A DNA stretch of 64,000 nucleotides from Mycobacterium sp. 852002-40037_SCH5390672 (GTDB lineage: Bacteria; Actinomycetota; Actinomycetes; Mycobacteriales; Mycobacteriaceae): the NCBI RefSeq assembly GCF_001665875.1, contig NZ_LZTA01000097.1:124001-188000 (forward strand), in the 5' to 3' direction. The notes below the pieces were generated by a model that was not told the origin of the DNA, did not search any database, and saw nothing but the letters and a program-made list of their open reading frames with translations. Position 1 is the stretch's first letter, and every line of letters starts with the position of its first letter. The position numbers and the translations under genes are program-made. This document shows, piece after piece, positions 25,186 through 34,402 of the stretch.

Positions 25186-26697
25186 ATGACCGTGACTCCC
25201 CAGGAAGCCGCCGACAGCGGTGCGACCGAGGCCGGGTACTGCGACGTGATCATCGTCGGTGCCGGCATCTCCGGCATCGACGCGGCCTACCGGATCACCG
25301 AGCGCAATCCGCACCTGACATACACCGTCTTGGAGCGGCGCGCGCAGATCGGCGGAACGTGGGACTTGTTCCGCTATCCCGGCGTGCGCTCGGACAGCAG
25401 CATCTTCACGCTGTCCTTCCCGTTCGAGCCGTGGACCCGTCAAGAGGGCGTCGCCGACGGCGTGCACATCCGCGAATACCTGGCCGCCACCGCGCGCAAG
25501 TACGGTATCGATCGGCACATCCGATTCAACAGCTACGTCCGCTCGGCCGACTGGGACTCCGCCACCGACACCTGGACGGTCACCGTCGAGCAGAACGGGG
25601 CACGCAAGCAATACCGCTGCCGCTTCCTGTTCTTCGCCAGCGGCTACTACAACTACGACGAGGGCTACACGCCCGACTTCCCGGGCATCGACGAGTTCAG
25701 GGGCACCGTGGTGCACCCGCAGCACTGGCCGGAAGACCTCGACTACACCGGCAAGAAGGTCGTGGTGATCGGCAGCGGGGCAACCGCGGTCACGCTGCTG
25801 CCGTCGCTGTCGGACCGCGCCGCCAAAGTCACCATGCTGCAGCGCTCGCCGACCTATCTCATTTCGGCGTCCAAGTACGGCACGGTCGCCGCCGTCTCCC
25901 GAAAACTGTTGCCCCGCAAGCCAGCTCACCTCGTCGTCCGCATGTACAGCGCCTTGACCGAGGCGGTGTTCTTTGCGCTGTCGCGCAAAGCGCCGGGGTT
26001 GGTGCGATGGCTGTTGCGGCGCAAGGCGATCAACAGCCTGCCCGCCGGCTACGACGTCGACACCCACTTCAAGCCGCGCTACAACCCGTGGGACCAGCGG
26101 ATGTGCCTGATCCCCGATGCCGATCTGTACAACGCCATCAGCGCGGGGGGCGCCGAGGTGGTCACCGACCACATCGATCATTTCGACACGACCGGCATCG
26201 CGCTCAAATCCGGTGCACGCCTCGAGGCCGACATCATCGTCACCGCCACCGGACTGCAGCTGCAGGCCCTGGGCGGGGCCGCGATCAGCCTGGACGGCAA
26301 CGAGATCAAGACCAGCGACCGCTTCGTCTACAAAGCGCACATGCTCGAAGACGTGCCGAACCTGTTCTGGTGCGTGGGCTACACCAACGCGTCGTGGACC
26401 CTGCGGGCCGACATCACCGCCCGGGCAACGGCAAAACTCATGGAACACATGGCCACTCACGGCTACACCCACGCCGCCCCGCATCGCGGCAACGAGCCGA
26501 TGACCGAGAAGCCGTCGTGGGACATCAACGCCGGCTACGTGCTGCGCTCGGTGCATGCGCTGCCCAAGTCCGGCACCAGGCGGCCGTGGAATGTCCGGCA
26601 GAACTATCTCGCCGACGCCCTCGACTACCGCTTCGACCGCATCGAAGAGGCCATGGTGTTCGGCCGGGTCGACGACCGGGCGCCGCTGGCGGGGTAG
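25186..26697 (+). CDS. Baeyer-Villiger-type FAD monooxygenase (EthA-like, Rv0565c-like)
   Basis: A 503-residue flavin monooxygenase. It has an N-terminal FAD Rossmann motif (VIIVGAGISGIDAA, ~20-34), the GGTWDLFRYPGVRSDS stretch and PQHWPEDLDYTGKKVVVIGS (~178-197) carrying the second, NADPH-binding Rossmann motif. From memory it aligns along its length with Mtb EthA (Rv3854c) and Rv0565c. EthA activates the prodrug ethionamide, and Rv0565c has been reported to contribute; whether this one does is inference. The usual adjacent EthR-type repressor is not present. A -10-like TACGCT lies at 25146-25151. ATG 25186 has no strong ribosome-binding site. Confidence 0.9.
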   Translation: MTVTPQEAADSGATEAGYCDVIIVGAGISGIDAAYRITERNPHLTYTVLERRAQIGGTWDLFRYPGVRSDSSIFTLSFPFEPWTRQEGVADGVHIREYLAATARKYGIDRHIRFNSYVRSADWDSATDTWTVTVEQNGARKQYRCRFLFFASGYYNYDEGYTPDFPGIDEFRGTVVHPQHWPEDLDYTGKKVVVIGSGATAVTLLPSLSDRAAKVTMLQRSPTYLISASKYGTVAAVSRKLLPRKPAHLVVRMYSALTEAVFFALSRKAPGLVRWLLRRKAINSLPAGYDVDTHFKPRYNPWDQRMCLIPDADLYNAISAGGAEVVTDHIDHFDTTGIALKSGARLEADIIVTATGLQLQALGGAAISLDGNEIKTSDRFVYKAHMLEDVPNLFWCVGYTNASWTLRADITARATAKLMEHMATHGYTHAAPHRGNEPMTEKPSWDINAGYVLRSVHALPKSGTRRPWNVRQNYLADALDYRFDRIEEAMVFGRVDDRAPLAG

Positions 26698-26765
26698 TCG
26701 CAGCGCGCGCATGGGTGTTCGTGAACTGCTACTAAATGTGAGATGTCGGCAATACGCTGATCGCC

Positions 26766-27791
26766 ATGGCATCTGAGAAGCGCGAACCCAAAGTCGTTGT
26801 CCTCGGTGGCGGTTCCTGGGGTACCACCGTGGCATCAATCTGCGCGCGCCGCGGGCCGACGCTGCAGTGGGTGCGCTCCGAGGCGACCGCCTCCGACATC
26901 AACGACAACCACCGCAACAGTCGTTACCTCGGCAACGACGTCGTGCTCAGCGACACCCTGCGCGCCACCACCGACTTCGCCGAGGCGGCGAACTCCGCCG
27001 ACGTCGTCGTGATGGGCGTTCCCTCGCACGGCTTTCGGGGGGTCCTGAGCGAGCTGGCCAAGGAACTGCGGCCCTGGGTGCCGGTGGTGTCGCTGGTCAA
27101 GGGGCTCGAGCAGGGCACCAACATGCGGATGTCGCAGATCATCGAGGAGACGCTGCCCGGCCACCCCGCGGGCATCCTGGCCGGACCGAACATCGCGCGC
27201 GAGGTCGGCGAGGGCTACGCCGCCGCGGCGGTGCTGGCGATGCCCGACCAGCACCTGGCGACCCGGCTGTCGGGCCTGTTCCGCACCCGGCGCTTCCGCG
27301 TGTACACCACCGACGACGTCATCGGCGTGGAAATGGCCGGGGCGCTGAAGAATGTCTACGCGATCTCGGTCGGCATGGGCTACTCGCTGGGCATCGGGGA
27401 GAACACCCGCGCACTGGTCATCGCCCGCGCGCTGCGCGAGATGACCAAGCTGGGCGTCGCCCTGGGTGGCAACCCCGATACCTTCCCGGGCCTGGCCGGC
27501 CTGGGCGACCTCATCGTCACCTGTACCAGCCAGCGCAGCCGTAACCGTCACGTCGGTGAACAACTGGGGGCGGGCAAGCCGATCGACGAGATCATCGCCT
27601 CCATGAACCAGGTCGCCGAGGGCGTCAAGGCCGCCAGCGTGATCATGGAGTTTGCCAACGAATTCGGCCTCACCATGCCGATCGCCCGTGAAGTCGACGC
27701 CGTGATCAACCATGGCTCGTCCGTCGAGCAGGCTTATCGGGGTCTGATCGCCGAGGTCCCCGGCCACGAGGTGCACGGTTCCGGGTTCTGA
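26766..27791 (+). CDS. gpsA: Glycerol-3-phosphate dehydrogenase [NAD(P)+]
   Basis: A 341-residue enzyme reducing dihydroxyacetone phosphate to sn-glycerol-3-phosphate for phospholipid synthesis. The NAD(P)-binding GGGSWGTTVA is at residues 13-22, and the family signatures GPNIAREV (~140) and GALKNVYAI (~195), containing the catalytic Lys, are present. Length equals Mtb GpdA1 (Rv0564c) as I recall. TACGCT (26753-26758) lies 7 nt before ATG 26766, and no Shine-Dalgarno is seen, so the transcript is probably leaderless. Confidence 0.94.
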   Translation: MASEKREPKVVVLGGGSWGTTVASICARRGPTLQWVRSEATASDINDNHRNSRYLGNDVVLSDTLRATTDFAEAANSADVVVMGVPSHGFRGVLSELAKELRPWVPVVSLVKGLEQGTNMRMSQIIEETLPGHPAGILAGPNIAREVGEGYAAAAVLAMPDQHLATRLSGLFRTRRFRVYTTDDVIGVEMAGALKNVYAISVGMGYSLGIGENTRALVIARALREMTKLGVALGGNPDTFPGLAGLGDLIVTCTSQRSRNRHVGEQLGAGKPIDEIIASMNQVAEGVKAASVIMEFANEFGLTMPIAREVDAVINHGSSVEQAYRGLIAEVPGHEVHGSGF

Positions 27792-28035
27792 ACTGGCTGG
27801 TTAACACCAGGTAATTCAAATCTTTGCGTTCTCTATGGGCATGGCCCCTCGGCTTGACCGGCGCTTTGCCAGCAAAATACCGTCGATCCAGGCAGCCAGT
27901 GGTTTCCGGGCGCGATCCTGCGGGTCGGCCCGATCGTAATCGTCTGTACGCCAGCGCGTTACGAAGAGGTAATGAGCGCACGATGGGGCGGATATCGGAA
28001 CATCCCCCGCTAACACCTAACGAGGGACGCGACCG

Positions 28036-29583
28036 ATGCACAACGTTGAACAGTCGGGTCAAACGACCCGTGACCAGAGCCGGGCCGGGCATCTCAATCG
28101 GTTGCGCGACGCGATCCGGCACGACTTGCCGTCCTCACTCGTGGTTTTCCTGGTCGCGCTTCCCCTGTCGTTGGGGATCGCGATCGCTTCGGGCGCCCCG
28201 GTGCTCGCCGGGCTGATCGCGGCGATCGTCGGGGGAATCATCGTCGGCTCGTTGGGTGGGTCCCCGCTGCAGGTCAGTGGTCCCGCGGCCGGACTGACGG
28301 TGGTTGTCGCCGACCTGATTTCCGATTTCGGTTGGGGCATAACGTGCTTGATCACCGTCGCCGCCGGAGTCGTGCAGGTTCTGCTGGGGCTCAGCCGCGT
28401 CGCACGTGCCGCCCTTGCGATCTCACCGGTCGTCGTGCACGCCATGCTGGCCGGCATCGGCATCACGATCGCCCTGCAGCAGGCCCACGTGTTGCTCGGC
28501 GGGAAATCCAAAAGCACGGCCTGGCACAACCTCATCGGGCTCCCGGGCCAGATCATCGGTGCGCACCGGCCGGGGGTGATCCTGGGGGTACTGGTGATCG
28601 TCATCCTGGTGGGCTGGCGATGGGTTCCCGCCAAAGTGCGCCGCATTCCGGGTCCCCTGGTCGCCATAGTGGCGGTGACGGTGATTTCGGTGGTCTTCGG
28701 ATTCCACGTGCGCCGGATCGACCTCGAGGGGTCACCGCTGGATGCGCTGCAATTGCCCGATCTTCCCCACGGCAACTGGGGCGCGTTCGCGATCGGGGTG
28801 ATCACGGTGGCGCTCATCGCCAGCGTCGAAAGCCTGCTGTCGGCGGTGTCGGTCGACCGGATGCACAACGGGCCACGCACCGATTTCAACCGCGAGTTGG
28901 TGGGGCAGGGTGCCGCCAACATCGTGTCGGGCACCGTCGGTGGACTGCCGGTGACCGGCGTGATCGTCCGTAGCTCAACAAACGTCAACGCGGGCGCCAA
29001 ATCCCGCGCCTCGGCGATCATGCACGGCGTCTGGATCCTGCTGTTCACCATCCCCTTCGCCGGGTTGGTCGAAGAGATCCCCACCGCCGCCCTGGCCGGT
29101 CTGCTCATTGTCATCGGTGTCCAGCTGCTGAAGCCGGCGCACATCGAAACCGCCCTGAAACACGGCGATCTGGCGGTGTACGTCGTGACGGCCGTCTGCG
29201 TCATCTTCCTCAACTTGCTGCACGGGGTCATGATCGGGCTCGCACTGGCCATCGCGCTAACCGGATGGCGGGTGATCCGGGCCAAGATCGAGGCCACTTC
29301 GGTGGACGACCAATGGCGGGTGAGCATCGAGGGCGCGGCGTGCACATTCCTGGCCCTTCCGAGGCTGACGCGGATGCTGGCCTCGGTTCCGCGGGGGACG
29401 ACGGCGACGGTGGCAATTGCGGTCCACTACCTCGATCACGCTGCCCACCAAACGATTACCGACTGGCAGCAACAACATGAGGCGACGGGCGGGAAGGTTC
29501 ACATTCAGGGCATGATCGAGACGGGTCGGCGCGATGCGCACGAACCGCTGCTCGAAGCCGAAAGGCCTGAGGCCGCAGCGTAA
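28036..29583 (+). CDS. SulP-family anion transporter
   Basis: A 515-residue protein with about 11-13 membrane segments, beginning DLPSSLVVFLVALPLSLGIA (~31-50). It has the SulP motifs VSGPAAGLTVVVADL (~81-95) and GGLPVTGVIVRSSTNVNAGA (~308-327). The C-terminal ~80 residues resemble a degenerate STAS domain (GTTATVAIAVHYLDHA). SulP members move sulfate, bicarbonate or dicarboxylates; the GLPVTGVIVRS variant is often seen in bicarbonate/dicarboxylate-type members, but substrate is not certain. Mtb lacks a gene at this place, so with the XRE gene it forms an insertion between gpsA and htpX. GAGGGA precedes the ATG. Confidence 0.85.
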   Translation: MHNVEQSGQTTRDQSRAGHLNRLRDAIRHDLPSSLVVFLVALPLSLGIAIASGAPVLAGLIAAIVGGIIVGSLGGSPLQVSGPAAGLTVVVADLISDFGWGITCLITVAAGVVQVLLGLSRVARAALAISPVVVHAMLAGIGITIALQQAHVLLGGKSKSTAWHNLIGLPGQIIGAHRPGVILGVLVIVILVGWRWVPAKVRRIPGPLVAIVAVTVISVVFGFHVRRIDLEGSPLDALQLPDLPHGNWGAFAIGVITVALIASVESLLSAVSVDRMHNGPRTDFNRELVGQGAANIVSGTVGGLPVTGVIVRSSTNVNAGAKSRASAIMHGVWILLFTIPFAGLVEEIPTAALAGLLIVIGVQLLKPAHIETALKHGDLAVYVVTAVCVIFLNLLHGVMIGLALAIALTGWRVIRAKIEATSVDDQWRVSIEGAACTFLALPRLTRMLASVPRGTTATVAIAVHYLDHAAHQTITDWQQQHEATGGKVHIQGMIETGRRDAHEPLLEAERPEAAA

Positions 29584-29623
29584 TCGGCTCGACGGCTGGC
29601 CGGACCCGGCAATGCCCGGTCGG

Positions 29624-29866
29624 TCAGTCGACGTCGATGCGGATATGCAGCCGCTTGCCGCATACCTGCGCCAACCGCTGCAGCTCGTCGACACGGGGCA
29701 CCTCGGTCCCGTCCTCCCACGCGGCGACGACTGCGTGGGTGGTGCCAAGCGCCTCGGCAAGCTGGGCCTGGTTCATTCCTGCACCGGCACGTGTTTCGAA
29801 GATCAAGTCGGGCAGATCCAAGGCCAGCCCGGCTTCGTGAATATCCATCGAGTTGGGTTCAGTCAT
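29624..29866 (-). CDS. Small XRE-type helix-turn-helix protein
   Basis: An 80-residue protein whose second half is a helix-turn-helix of the XRE/Cro class (MNQAQLAEALGTTHAVVAAW, then EVPRVDELQRLAQV). It resembles antitoxin or transcriptional-regulator HTHs of toxin-antitoxin pairs. No toxin gene is visible beside it: upstream lies htpX, and the 43 bp between them carry only a short peptide tail in another frame. ATG 29866 is preferred over a TTG at 29872. It converges on the SulP gene. Target unknown. Confidence 0.7.
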   Translation of the reverse strand: MTEPNSMDIHEAGLALDLPDLIFETRAGAGMNQAQLAEALGTTHAVVAAWEDGTEVPRVDELQRLAQVCGKRLHIRIDVD

Positions 29867-29908
29867 CGTCAATCACCATCCAATCCCGATGGTACTTGCG
29901 GTCTCGGC

Positions 29909-30772
29909 CTACCGCCCGGCCATTTCCTCGAGCCGGCGGATACGGTCCTCGATCGGCGGATGCGTCGAAAACAACGAACCGATCCGCTCGCCCGACCGAA
30001 ACGGGTTGGCGATCATCAGGTGCGCCTGGCTGGCCAGCTGGGGCTCCGGCGGCAGCGGGGCCGCCTGAACCCCGCCGGATATCTTGCGCAGGGCCGACGC
30101 CAACGCCAGCGGGTCACCGGTCAGCACCGCGCCGGATTCGTCTGCCTGGTACTCGCGTGACCGCGACACCGCCAACCGCACCACCGTCGCGGCGATCGGA
30201 CCCAGCAATGAAACCAGCAGCAGCGCAAAGGGATTCTCGCCATCGCGGTCGTTACCGCCGAACATGCCGGCGAAAATAGCCATGTTGGCCAGTGCGGTGA
30301 TAACCGAGGCCAGCGCGCCGGCGATGCACGAGATCAGGATGTCGCGGTTGTAGACGTGCGAAAGCTCGTGTCCCAGTACGGCACGCAGTTCGCGCTCGGT
30401 GAGGATGTCCAGGATGCCGGTGGTGCAGCAGACCGCCGCGTTGCGGGGGTTACGGCCGGTCGCGAACGCGTTGGGCGCGTTGGTGTCGCTGATGTACAGC
30501 CGGGGCATCGGCTGGTGCGCTGCGGTAGCCAGCTCGCGCACGATCCGGTACATCGCCGGCGCCTGCACCTCGGAGACCGGCTGCGCGTGCATGGCCCGCA
30601 GCGCCAGCTTGTCGCTGTTGAAGTACGTGTAGACGTTCATCCCGATGGCGAACAGCACCGCGAGGAACATTGCGGTCCTGCCGAACAGCGACCCGACGAA
30701 CACGATCAACGCGGACATGCCAACCAACAACGCGAACGTCTTGAACGTGTTGTGATGCGGATGCCAGGTCAT
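29909..30772 (-). CDS. htpX: Membrane zinc metalloprotease HtpX
   Basis: A 287-residue M48B membrane protease. Two N-terminal membrane segments (~10-45), zinc-binding HELSH (~136-140) with the third ligand in REYQADESG (~210), and a further hydrophobic pair (~150-195). HtpX degrades damaged membrane proteins as a partner of FtsH in stress. Length and order fit Mtb Rv0563. A strong GGAGGA ribosome-binding site precedes the ATG at 30772. The gene is downstream of the polyprenyl diphosphate synthase, same strand, with a 104-bp gap. Confidence 0.95.
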   Translation of the reverse strand: MTWHPHHNTFKTFALLVGMSALIVFVGSLFGRTAMFLAVLFAIGMNVYTYFNSDKLALRAMHAQPVSEVQAPAMYRIVRELATAAHQPMPRLYISDTNAPNAFATGRNPRNAAVCCTTGILDILTERELRAVLGHELSHVYNRDILISCIAGALASVITALANMAIFAGMFGGNDRDGENPFALLLVSLLGPIAATVVRLAVSRSREYQADESGAVLTGDPLALASALRKISGGVQAAPLPPEPQLASQAHLMIANPFRSGERIGSLFSTHPPIEDRIRRLEEMAGR

Positions 30773-30876
30773 CGGTGTCCTCCTCGGAACACTCGGGAGC
30801 GCGCGTTATTGCCGACTACAGCACATTGAACGCACCAGATGGCCCCGTTGGTTCCGCAGGGCTGTCGGAGGTGACG

Positions 30877-31884
30877 TTAGCCGTGCCGGCTGATGGTGTA
30901 GTCGACCAGTGTCTGCAATGCGTGCCGGCCGGGAAGATCCGGCAGCACGGCCAGCTCTTGGCGGGCCTGCTGCGCGTAGTCCTGAAGCGAGTGCTTGGCC
31001 TTGGTCATGCCCGGCGATGCCCGCAACAGCGCCAGCGCCTCGGCCACCGTCTCGTCGTCGTCGATGGGCCCGACCAGCAGCTCACGCAGCCGCGCCGCCT
31101 CGGGCCCGGGTTCGCGCAGCGCGTAGACCATCGGCAAGGTGTGCACGCCTTCGCGCACGTCCGTGCCGGGCAGCTTGCCGGACTCGTGGGAGTCGCTGTC
31201 GATGTCGATGATGTCGTCGGAGATCTGAAACGCGGTGCCCACGATGCCGCCCAGGCGACTGAGCCGCTCGACCTGATCGGCGTCGGCACCCGAGAACATT
31301 GCACCGAATCGGCCCGCCGCGGCGATCAGGCACGCGGTCTTCTCGTACACCACTTTCAGGTAGTGCTCGATCGGGTCGGATCCCTCGACGAACCCGCGAG
31401 TCTCGCGCATCTGGCCGGTCACCAATTGGGCGAACGTCTCGGCGATCAGCCGGACCGCCTCGGGCCCCAGCCGTGAGACCAACCGGGATGCCGTGGCGAA
31501 CAAATAATCCCCGGCCAGGATCGCGACGTTGTTGCCCCAGCGCACGTTGGCGGTGGGTGTGCCCCGGCGAACCTCCGCCTCGTCCATCACGTCGTCGTGA
31601 TACAGCGTGGCCAGGTGCACCAGTTCGATGACGGCGCCGGCGATGGTCACCTCCGCGGCGTCCGGGTTCGGCCCGATCTGCGCCGCCAGCACGGTGAACA
31701 GTGGCCGGAACCGCTTGCCGCCCGCGTTGAACAGGTGCGTCAGCGACTCGGTCATGATCTCGTCGGCGCTGCGCAGTTCGGTGTCCATGAGCTGCTCGAT
31801 CCGTCCGACACCGTCCCGTACGGTCGCCGCGAAAGCGGCGTCGCCGAAGTCAACGCCCGCCACCACCGTCGCCGGAGTCCTCAC
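30877..31884 (-). CDS. grcC1: Long-chain polyprenyl diphosphate synthase (GrcC1-like)
   Basis: A 335-residue trans-isoprenyl diphosphate synthase. The first aspartate-rich motif DDVMD is near residue 96 and the second DDIIDIDSD near 222; the conserved GGKRFRP substrate motif is near 55. Residues before the first motif are small to medium, consistent with long chain products. It should build the side chain for menaquinone (MK-9 in mycobacteria), feeding MenA. It is divergent from menJ with only 20 bp between start codons, so the two are likely co-controlled. Corresponds to Mtb Rv0562. GTG start at 31884. Confidence 0.92.
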   Translation of the reverse strand: MRTPATVVAGVDFGDAAFAATVRDGVGRIEQLMDTELRSADEIMTESLTHLFNAGGKRFRPLFTVLAAQIGPNPDAAEVTIAGAVIELVHLATLYHDDVMDEAEVRRGTPTANVRWGNNVAILAGDYLFATASRLVSRLGPEAVRLIAETFAQLVTGQMRETRGFVEGSDPIEHYLKVVYEKTACLIAAAGRFGAMFSGADADQVERLSRLGGIVGTAFQISDDIIDIDSDSHESGKLPGTDVREGVHTLPMVYALREPGPEAARLRELLVGPIDDDETVAEALALLRASPGMTKAKHSLQDYAQQARQELAVLPDLPGRHALQTLVDYTISRHG

Positions 31885-31904
31885 GCGACCAACATACTGG
31901 TGGC

Positions 31905-33134
31905 GTGGAGACCCGAGCCCTCAAGGCCCAAGTGGTGGTCGTGGGCGCAGGACCCGCCGGTTCGGCGGCGGCGGCCTGGGCCGCCCGTGCGGGCAACGAC
32001 GTACTGGTCGTCGATTCGGCGAGCTTTCCCCGCGACAAAGCCTGCGGCGACGGGCTGACCCCGCGCGCGGTCGCCGAGCTGGAACGCCTCGGACTGTGCG
32101 ACTGGCTGGACACCCGCATCCGGCATCGGGGATTGCGGATGAGCGGGTTCGGCGGCGAGGTGGAAGTCGATTGGCCCGGGCCGTCGTTCCCGTCGACGGG
32201 CAGCGCGGTGGCCCGCTTCGAGTTGGACGACCGGATCCGCAAAGTCGCCGAAGATTCCGGGGCGCGGATGCTGCTTGGCATCAAAGCTGTTGCCGCGCAA
32301 CATGATTCATCAGGACGGGTGACATCGGTGACATTGGCCGACGGCACCGACGTGAGCTGCCGTCAGTTGATCGTGGCCGACGGGGCCCGATCGCCGCTGG
32401 GCCGCAAACTGGGCCGTCGCTGGCACCAGGAGACGGTGTACGGCGTCGCAGCCCGCGGGTATCTGACCACGGCGCGCGCCGACGACCCCTGGCTGACGTC
32501 GCACCTGGAACTGCGCTCCCCCGACGGCGCGGTGTTGCCCGGCTACGGCTGGATCTTCCCGCTCGGCAACGGCGAGGTGAACATCGGCGTCGGAGCACTG
32601 TCGACGTCGAAACGGCCCGCCGACCTGGCGTTGCGGCCGCTGATCGACTACTACACCGACCTGCGCCGCGACGAGTGGGGGTTTTCCGGCCAGCCGCGGG
32701 CGGTGGCCTCGGCACTGTTGCCGATGGGCGGCGCGGTGTCGGGGGTGGCCGGCGCCAACTGGATGCTGATCGGCGACGCCGCGGCCTGCGTGAACCCGCT
32801 CAACGGCGAAGGCATCGATTACGGGCTCGAGACCGGACGACTGGCCGCCGAGCTGTTGGATTGCCGCGACCTGTCGCAGGTGTGGCCGTCGCTGCTGCAG
32901 CAGCACTACGGTCGCGGCTTCTCGGTGGCGCGCAGGCTGGCGCTGCTGCTGACGTTCCAGCGGTTTTTACCGTCGACCGGACCGATCGCGATGCGCTCGA
33001 CGACGCTGATGAGCATCGCCGTGCGGGTGATGGCCAATCTGGTGACCGACGACGATGCGGACTGGGTGGCGCGCGCCTGGCGCGGCGGTGGGCGGCTGTC
33101 GCGGCTGCTCGACCGCCGAACGCCGTTCAGCTGA
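31905..33134 (+). CDS. menJ: Menaquinone side-chain reductase MenJ (geranylgeranyl-reductase family)
   Basis: A 409-residue FAD enzyme. An N-terminal VVVGAGPAGSAAAAWAARAG (~10-29) binds FAD, CGDGLTPRAV follows at ~47, and a late GDAAACVNPLNGEGIDYGLE (~289-308) completes the flavin site. This layout and length match Mtb Rv0561c (408 aa), shown in Mtb to reduce the beta-isoprene unit of MK-9, giving MK-9(II-H2). The GTG start at 31905 follows a -10-like CATACT (31893-31898) with no Shine-Dalgarno, so a leaderless mRNA is possible. It is divergent from the polyprenyl synthase that makes its side-chain substrate. Confidence 0.92.
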   Translation: METRALKAQVVVVGAGPAGSAAAAWAARAGNDVLVVDSASFPRDKACGDGLTPRAVAELERLGLCDWLDTRIRHRGLRMSGFGGEVEVDWPGPSFPSTGSAVARFELDDRIRKVAEDSGARMLLGIKAVAAQHDSSGRVTSVTLADGTDVSCRQLIVADGARSPLGRKLGRRWHQETVYGVAARGYLTTARADDPWLTSHLELRSPDGAVLPGYGWIFPLGNGEVNIGVGALSTSKRPADLALRPLIDYYTDLRRDEWGFSGQPRAVASALLPMGGAVSGVAGANWMLIGDAAACVNPLNGEGIDYGLETGRLAAELLDCRDLSQVWPSLLQQHYGRGFSVARRLALLLTFQRFLPSTGPIAMRSTTLMSIAVRVMANLVTDDDADWVARAWRGGGRLSRLLDRRTPFS

Positions 33135-33233
33135 CCGAGTGCCCGCATCACCGCTGGTCGGCGCGCTGACCGTGGTCGTACGAGGCCGTCGATCTGCGAT
33201 TGACTTTCGTCCGCACACCCCGACCGGGCCGTG

Positions 33234-33239
33234 TATAGT
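33234..33239 (+). promoter_or_regulatory. -10 element for leaderless DUF732 gene
   Basis: TATAGT (33234-33239) ends 7 nt before ATG 33247, so initiation should fall on or next to the start codon. No Shine-Dalgarno is present between. A TTGACT at 33200 is too far (28 nt) to be its -35. Confidence 0.55.
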
Positions 33240-33246
33240 CCAGCTA

Positions 33247-33645
33247 ATGAAGGGAACGAGGCTGGCTACTATCGGAGCCGCTGCTGCGGCTGCCATCACG
33301 CTGGGCGCGCTTGCCGCGCCGGCACTTGCCGACCCGCCGCCGACGGCGCCGTACCCGACGCCGCGCACACCGTCGCCCCCGAGCGACTACGACGCCCCAT
33401 TCAAGAACACCGTCAACGGCTTCGGCATCTACCAGCCGCAGGACCAGCTGGCGTGGCTGGGCAAGATCACCTGCGATCGATTGGGCCGCGGCGTGGACCA
33501 CGACGCCCACCAGTCCGCGACCTTCATTCAACGCAACCTGCCGCGCGGCACCACCGAGGGGCAGTCGTTGCAGTTCCTCGGCGCAGCGGTCGACCACTAC
33601 TGCCCGGACCAAATCGGCGTCGTCCAGGCCGCCGGCAATCACTAG
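33247..33645 (+). CDS. Secreted DUF732-family protein (Rv0559c-like)
   Basis: A 132-residue exported protein: basic start MKGTR, hydrophobic core, and APALA-D cleavage site near residue 28, followed by a Pro-rich stretch. The mature part has two cysteines and the helical arrangement of DUF732 (CDRLGRG...YCPDQ). Size and place match Mtb Rv0559c, a secreted protein induced by salicylate with Rv0560c. Rv0560c, its Mtb partner, is missing: menJ lies directly upstream. It converges on menG with 7 bp between stops. Transcript probably leaderless. Confidence 0.85.
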   Translation: MKGTRLATIGAAAAAAITLGALAAPALADPPPTAPYPTPRTPSPPSDYDAPFKNTVNGFGIYQPQDQLAWLGKITCDRLGRGVDHDAHQSATFIQRNLPRGTTEGQSLQFLGAAVDHYCPDQIGVVQAAGNH

Positions 33646-33652
33646 AACGTTC

Positions 33653-34345
33653 TCAGCGCAGGGGCTTGCACCCGGCGTGTAAGGCGACGATCCCGCCGGT
33701 CAGGTTGCGCCAGCGCACCCCCGACCATCCGGCCTGGGTGATCTGCTGCGCCAACTCCGCCTGATCCGGCCACGCCCTGATCGACTCCGCGAGGTACACG
33801 TACGCGTCGGGATTGCTGGACACCGCCCGGGCCACCCGCGGCAGAGCCCTCATCAGGTACTCCTTGTAAACGGTGGCGAACAGCCCATTGGTGGGTGTGG
33901 AGAACTCGCACACCACCAACCGGCCACCGGGACGCGTGACGCGGGCCATCTCGCGCAGCGCGGCCTGGGTGTCGACCACGTTGCGCAGCCCGAAACTGAT
34001 TGTCACAGCATCGAATACATCGTCGCCGAAGGGCAGCCGGGTGGCATCACCGGCGACCTTCGGAACGTCGCGGGCGGCACCGGCCGCCAGCATGCCGACC
34101 GAGAAATCGGCGGCCACACACCACGCCCCGGACTTGTTCAGCTCCACGGTGGACACCGCGGTACCCGCGGCGAGATCCAGCACCTTCTGACCCGCGCCAA
34201 TGGCCAGCGCCGAGCGGGTGGCCTTCCGCCAATACCGGTCCTGGCCCATCGACAGCACGGTGTTGGTCAGGTCATACCGGCGGGCGACGCCGTCGAACAT
34301 CGACGCGACATCCCGGGGATCCTTGTCCAACTCCGCGCGACTCAC
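33653..34345 (-). CDS. menG: Demethylmenaquinone methyltransferase
   Basis: A 230-residue SAM-dependent methyltransferase of the UbiE/COQ5 family. The UbiE signature YDLTNTVLSMGQDRYWRKAT is at ~24-43, the SAM motif VLDLAAGTAVSTVEL at ~55-69, and FGLRNVVDTQAAL at ~117-129. It carries out the last methylation of menaquinone, after MenA. Corresponds to Mtb Rv0558 (menG/menH/ubiE). The ATG at 34345 lies 57 bp from a divergent SDR gene at 34403. In Mtb mgtA is next; here about 3 kb of other genes separate them. Confidence 0.93.
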   Translation of the reverse strand: MSRAELDKDPRDVASMFDGVARRYDLTNTVLSMGQDRYWRKATRSALAIGAGQKVLDLAAGTAVSTVELNKSGAWCVAADFSVGMLAAGAARDVPKVAGDATRLPFGDDVFDAVTISFGLRNVVDTQAALREMARVTRPGGRLVVCEFSTPTNGLFATVYKEYLMRALPRVARAVSSNPDAYVYLAESIRAWPDQAELAQQITQAGWSGVRWRNLTGGIVALHAGCKPLR

Positions 34346-34402
34346 CAGAGAGACGCTACCGGTTCGGGGAATGCGGCGGCGCGATCGGCGTTACAGGAAG
34401 GC

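Noticed and set aside
27792..28035. Terminator hairpin CTGGT-TAAC-ACCAG after gpsA
   Set aside because: A 5-bp stem with no tail is too weak to support. The rest of this gap shows nothing clear.
29862..29911. Toxin partner of the XRE protein (peptide tail RDRKYHRDWMVIDDD)
   Set aside because: Only about 16-25 codons are open, overlapping htpX, without a usable start. Not enough to call a toxin or a remnant.
33200..33239. TTGACT as -35 for the DUF732 gene
   Set aside because: The spacer to TATAGT is 28 nt, too long for a sigma-A promoter. The -10 alone is kept.
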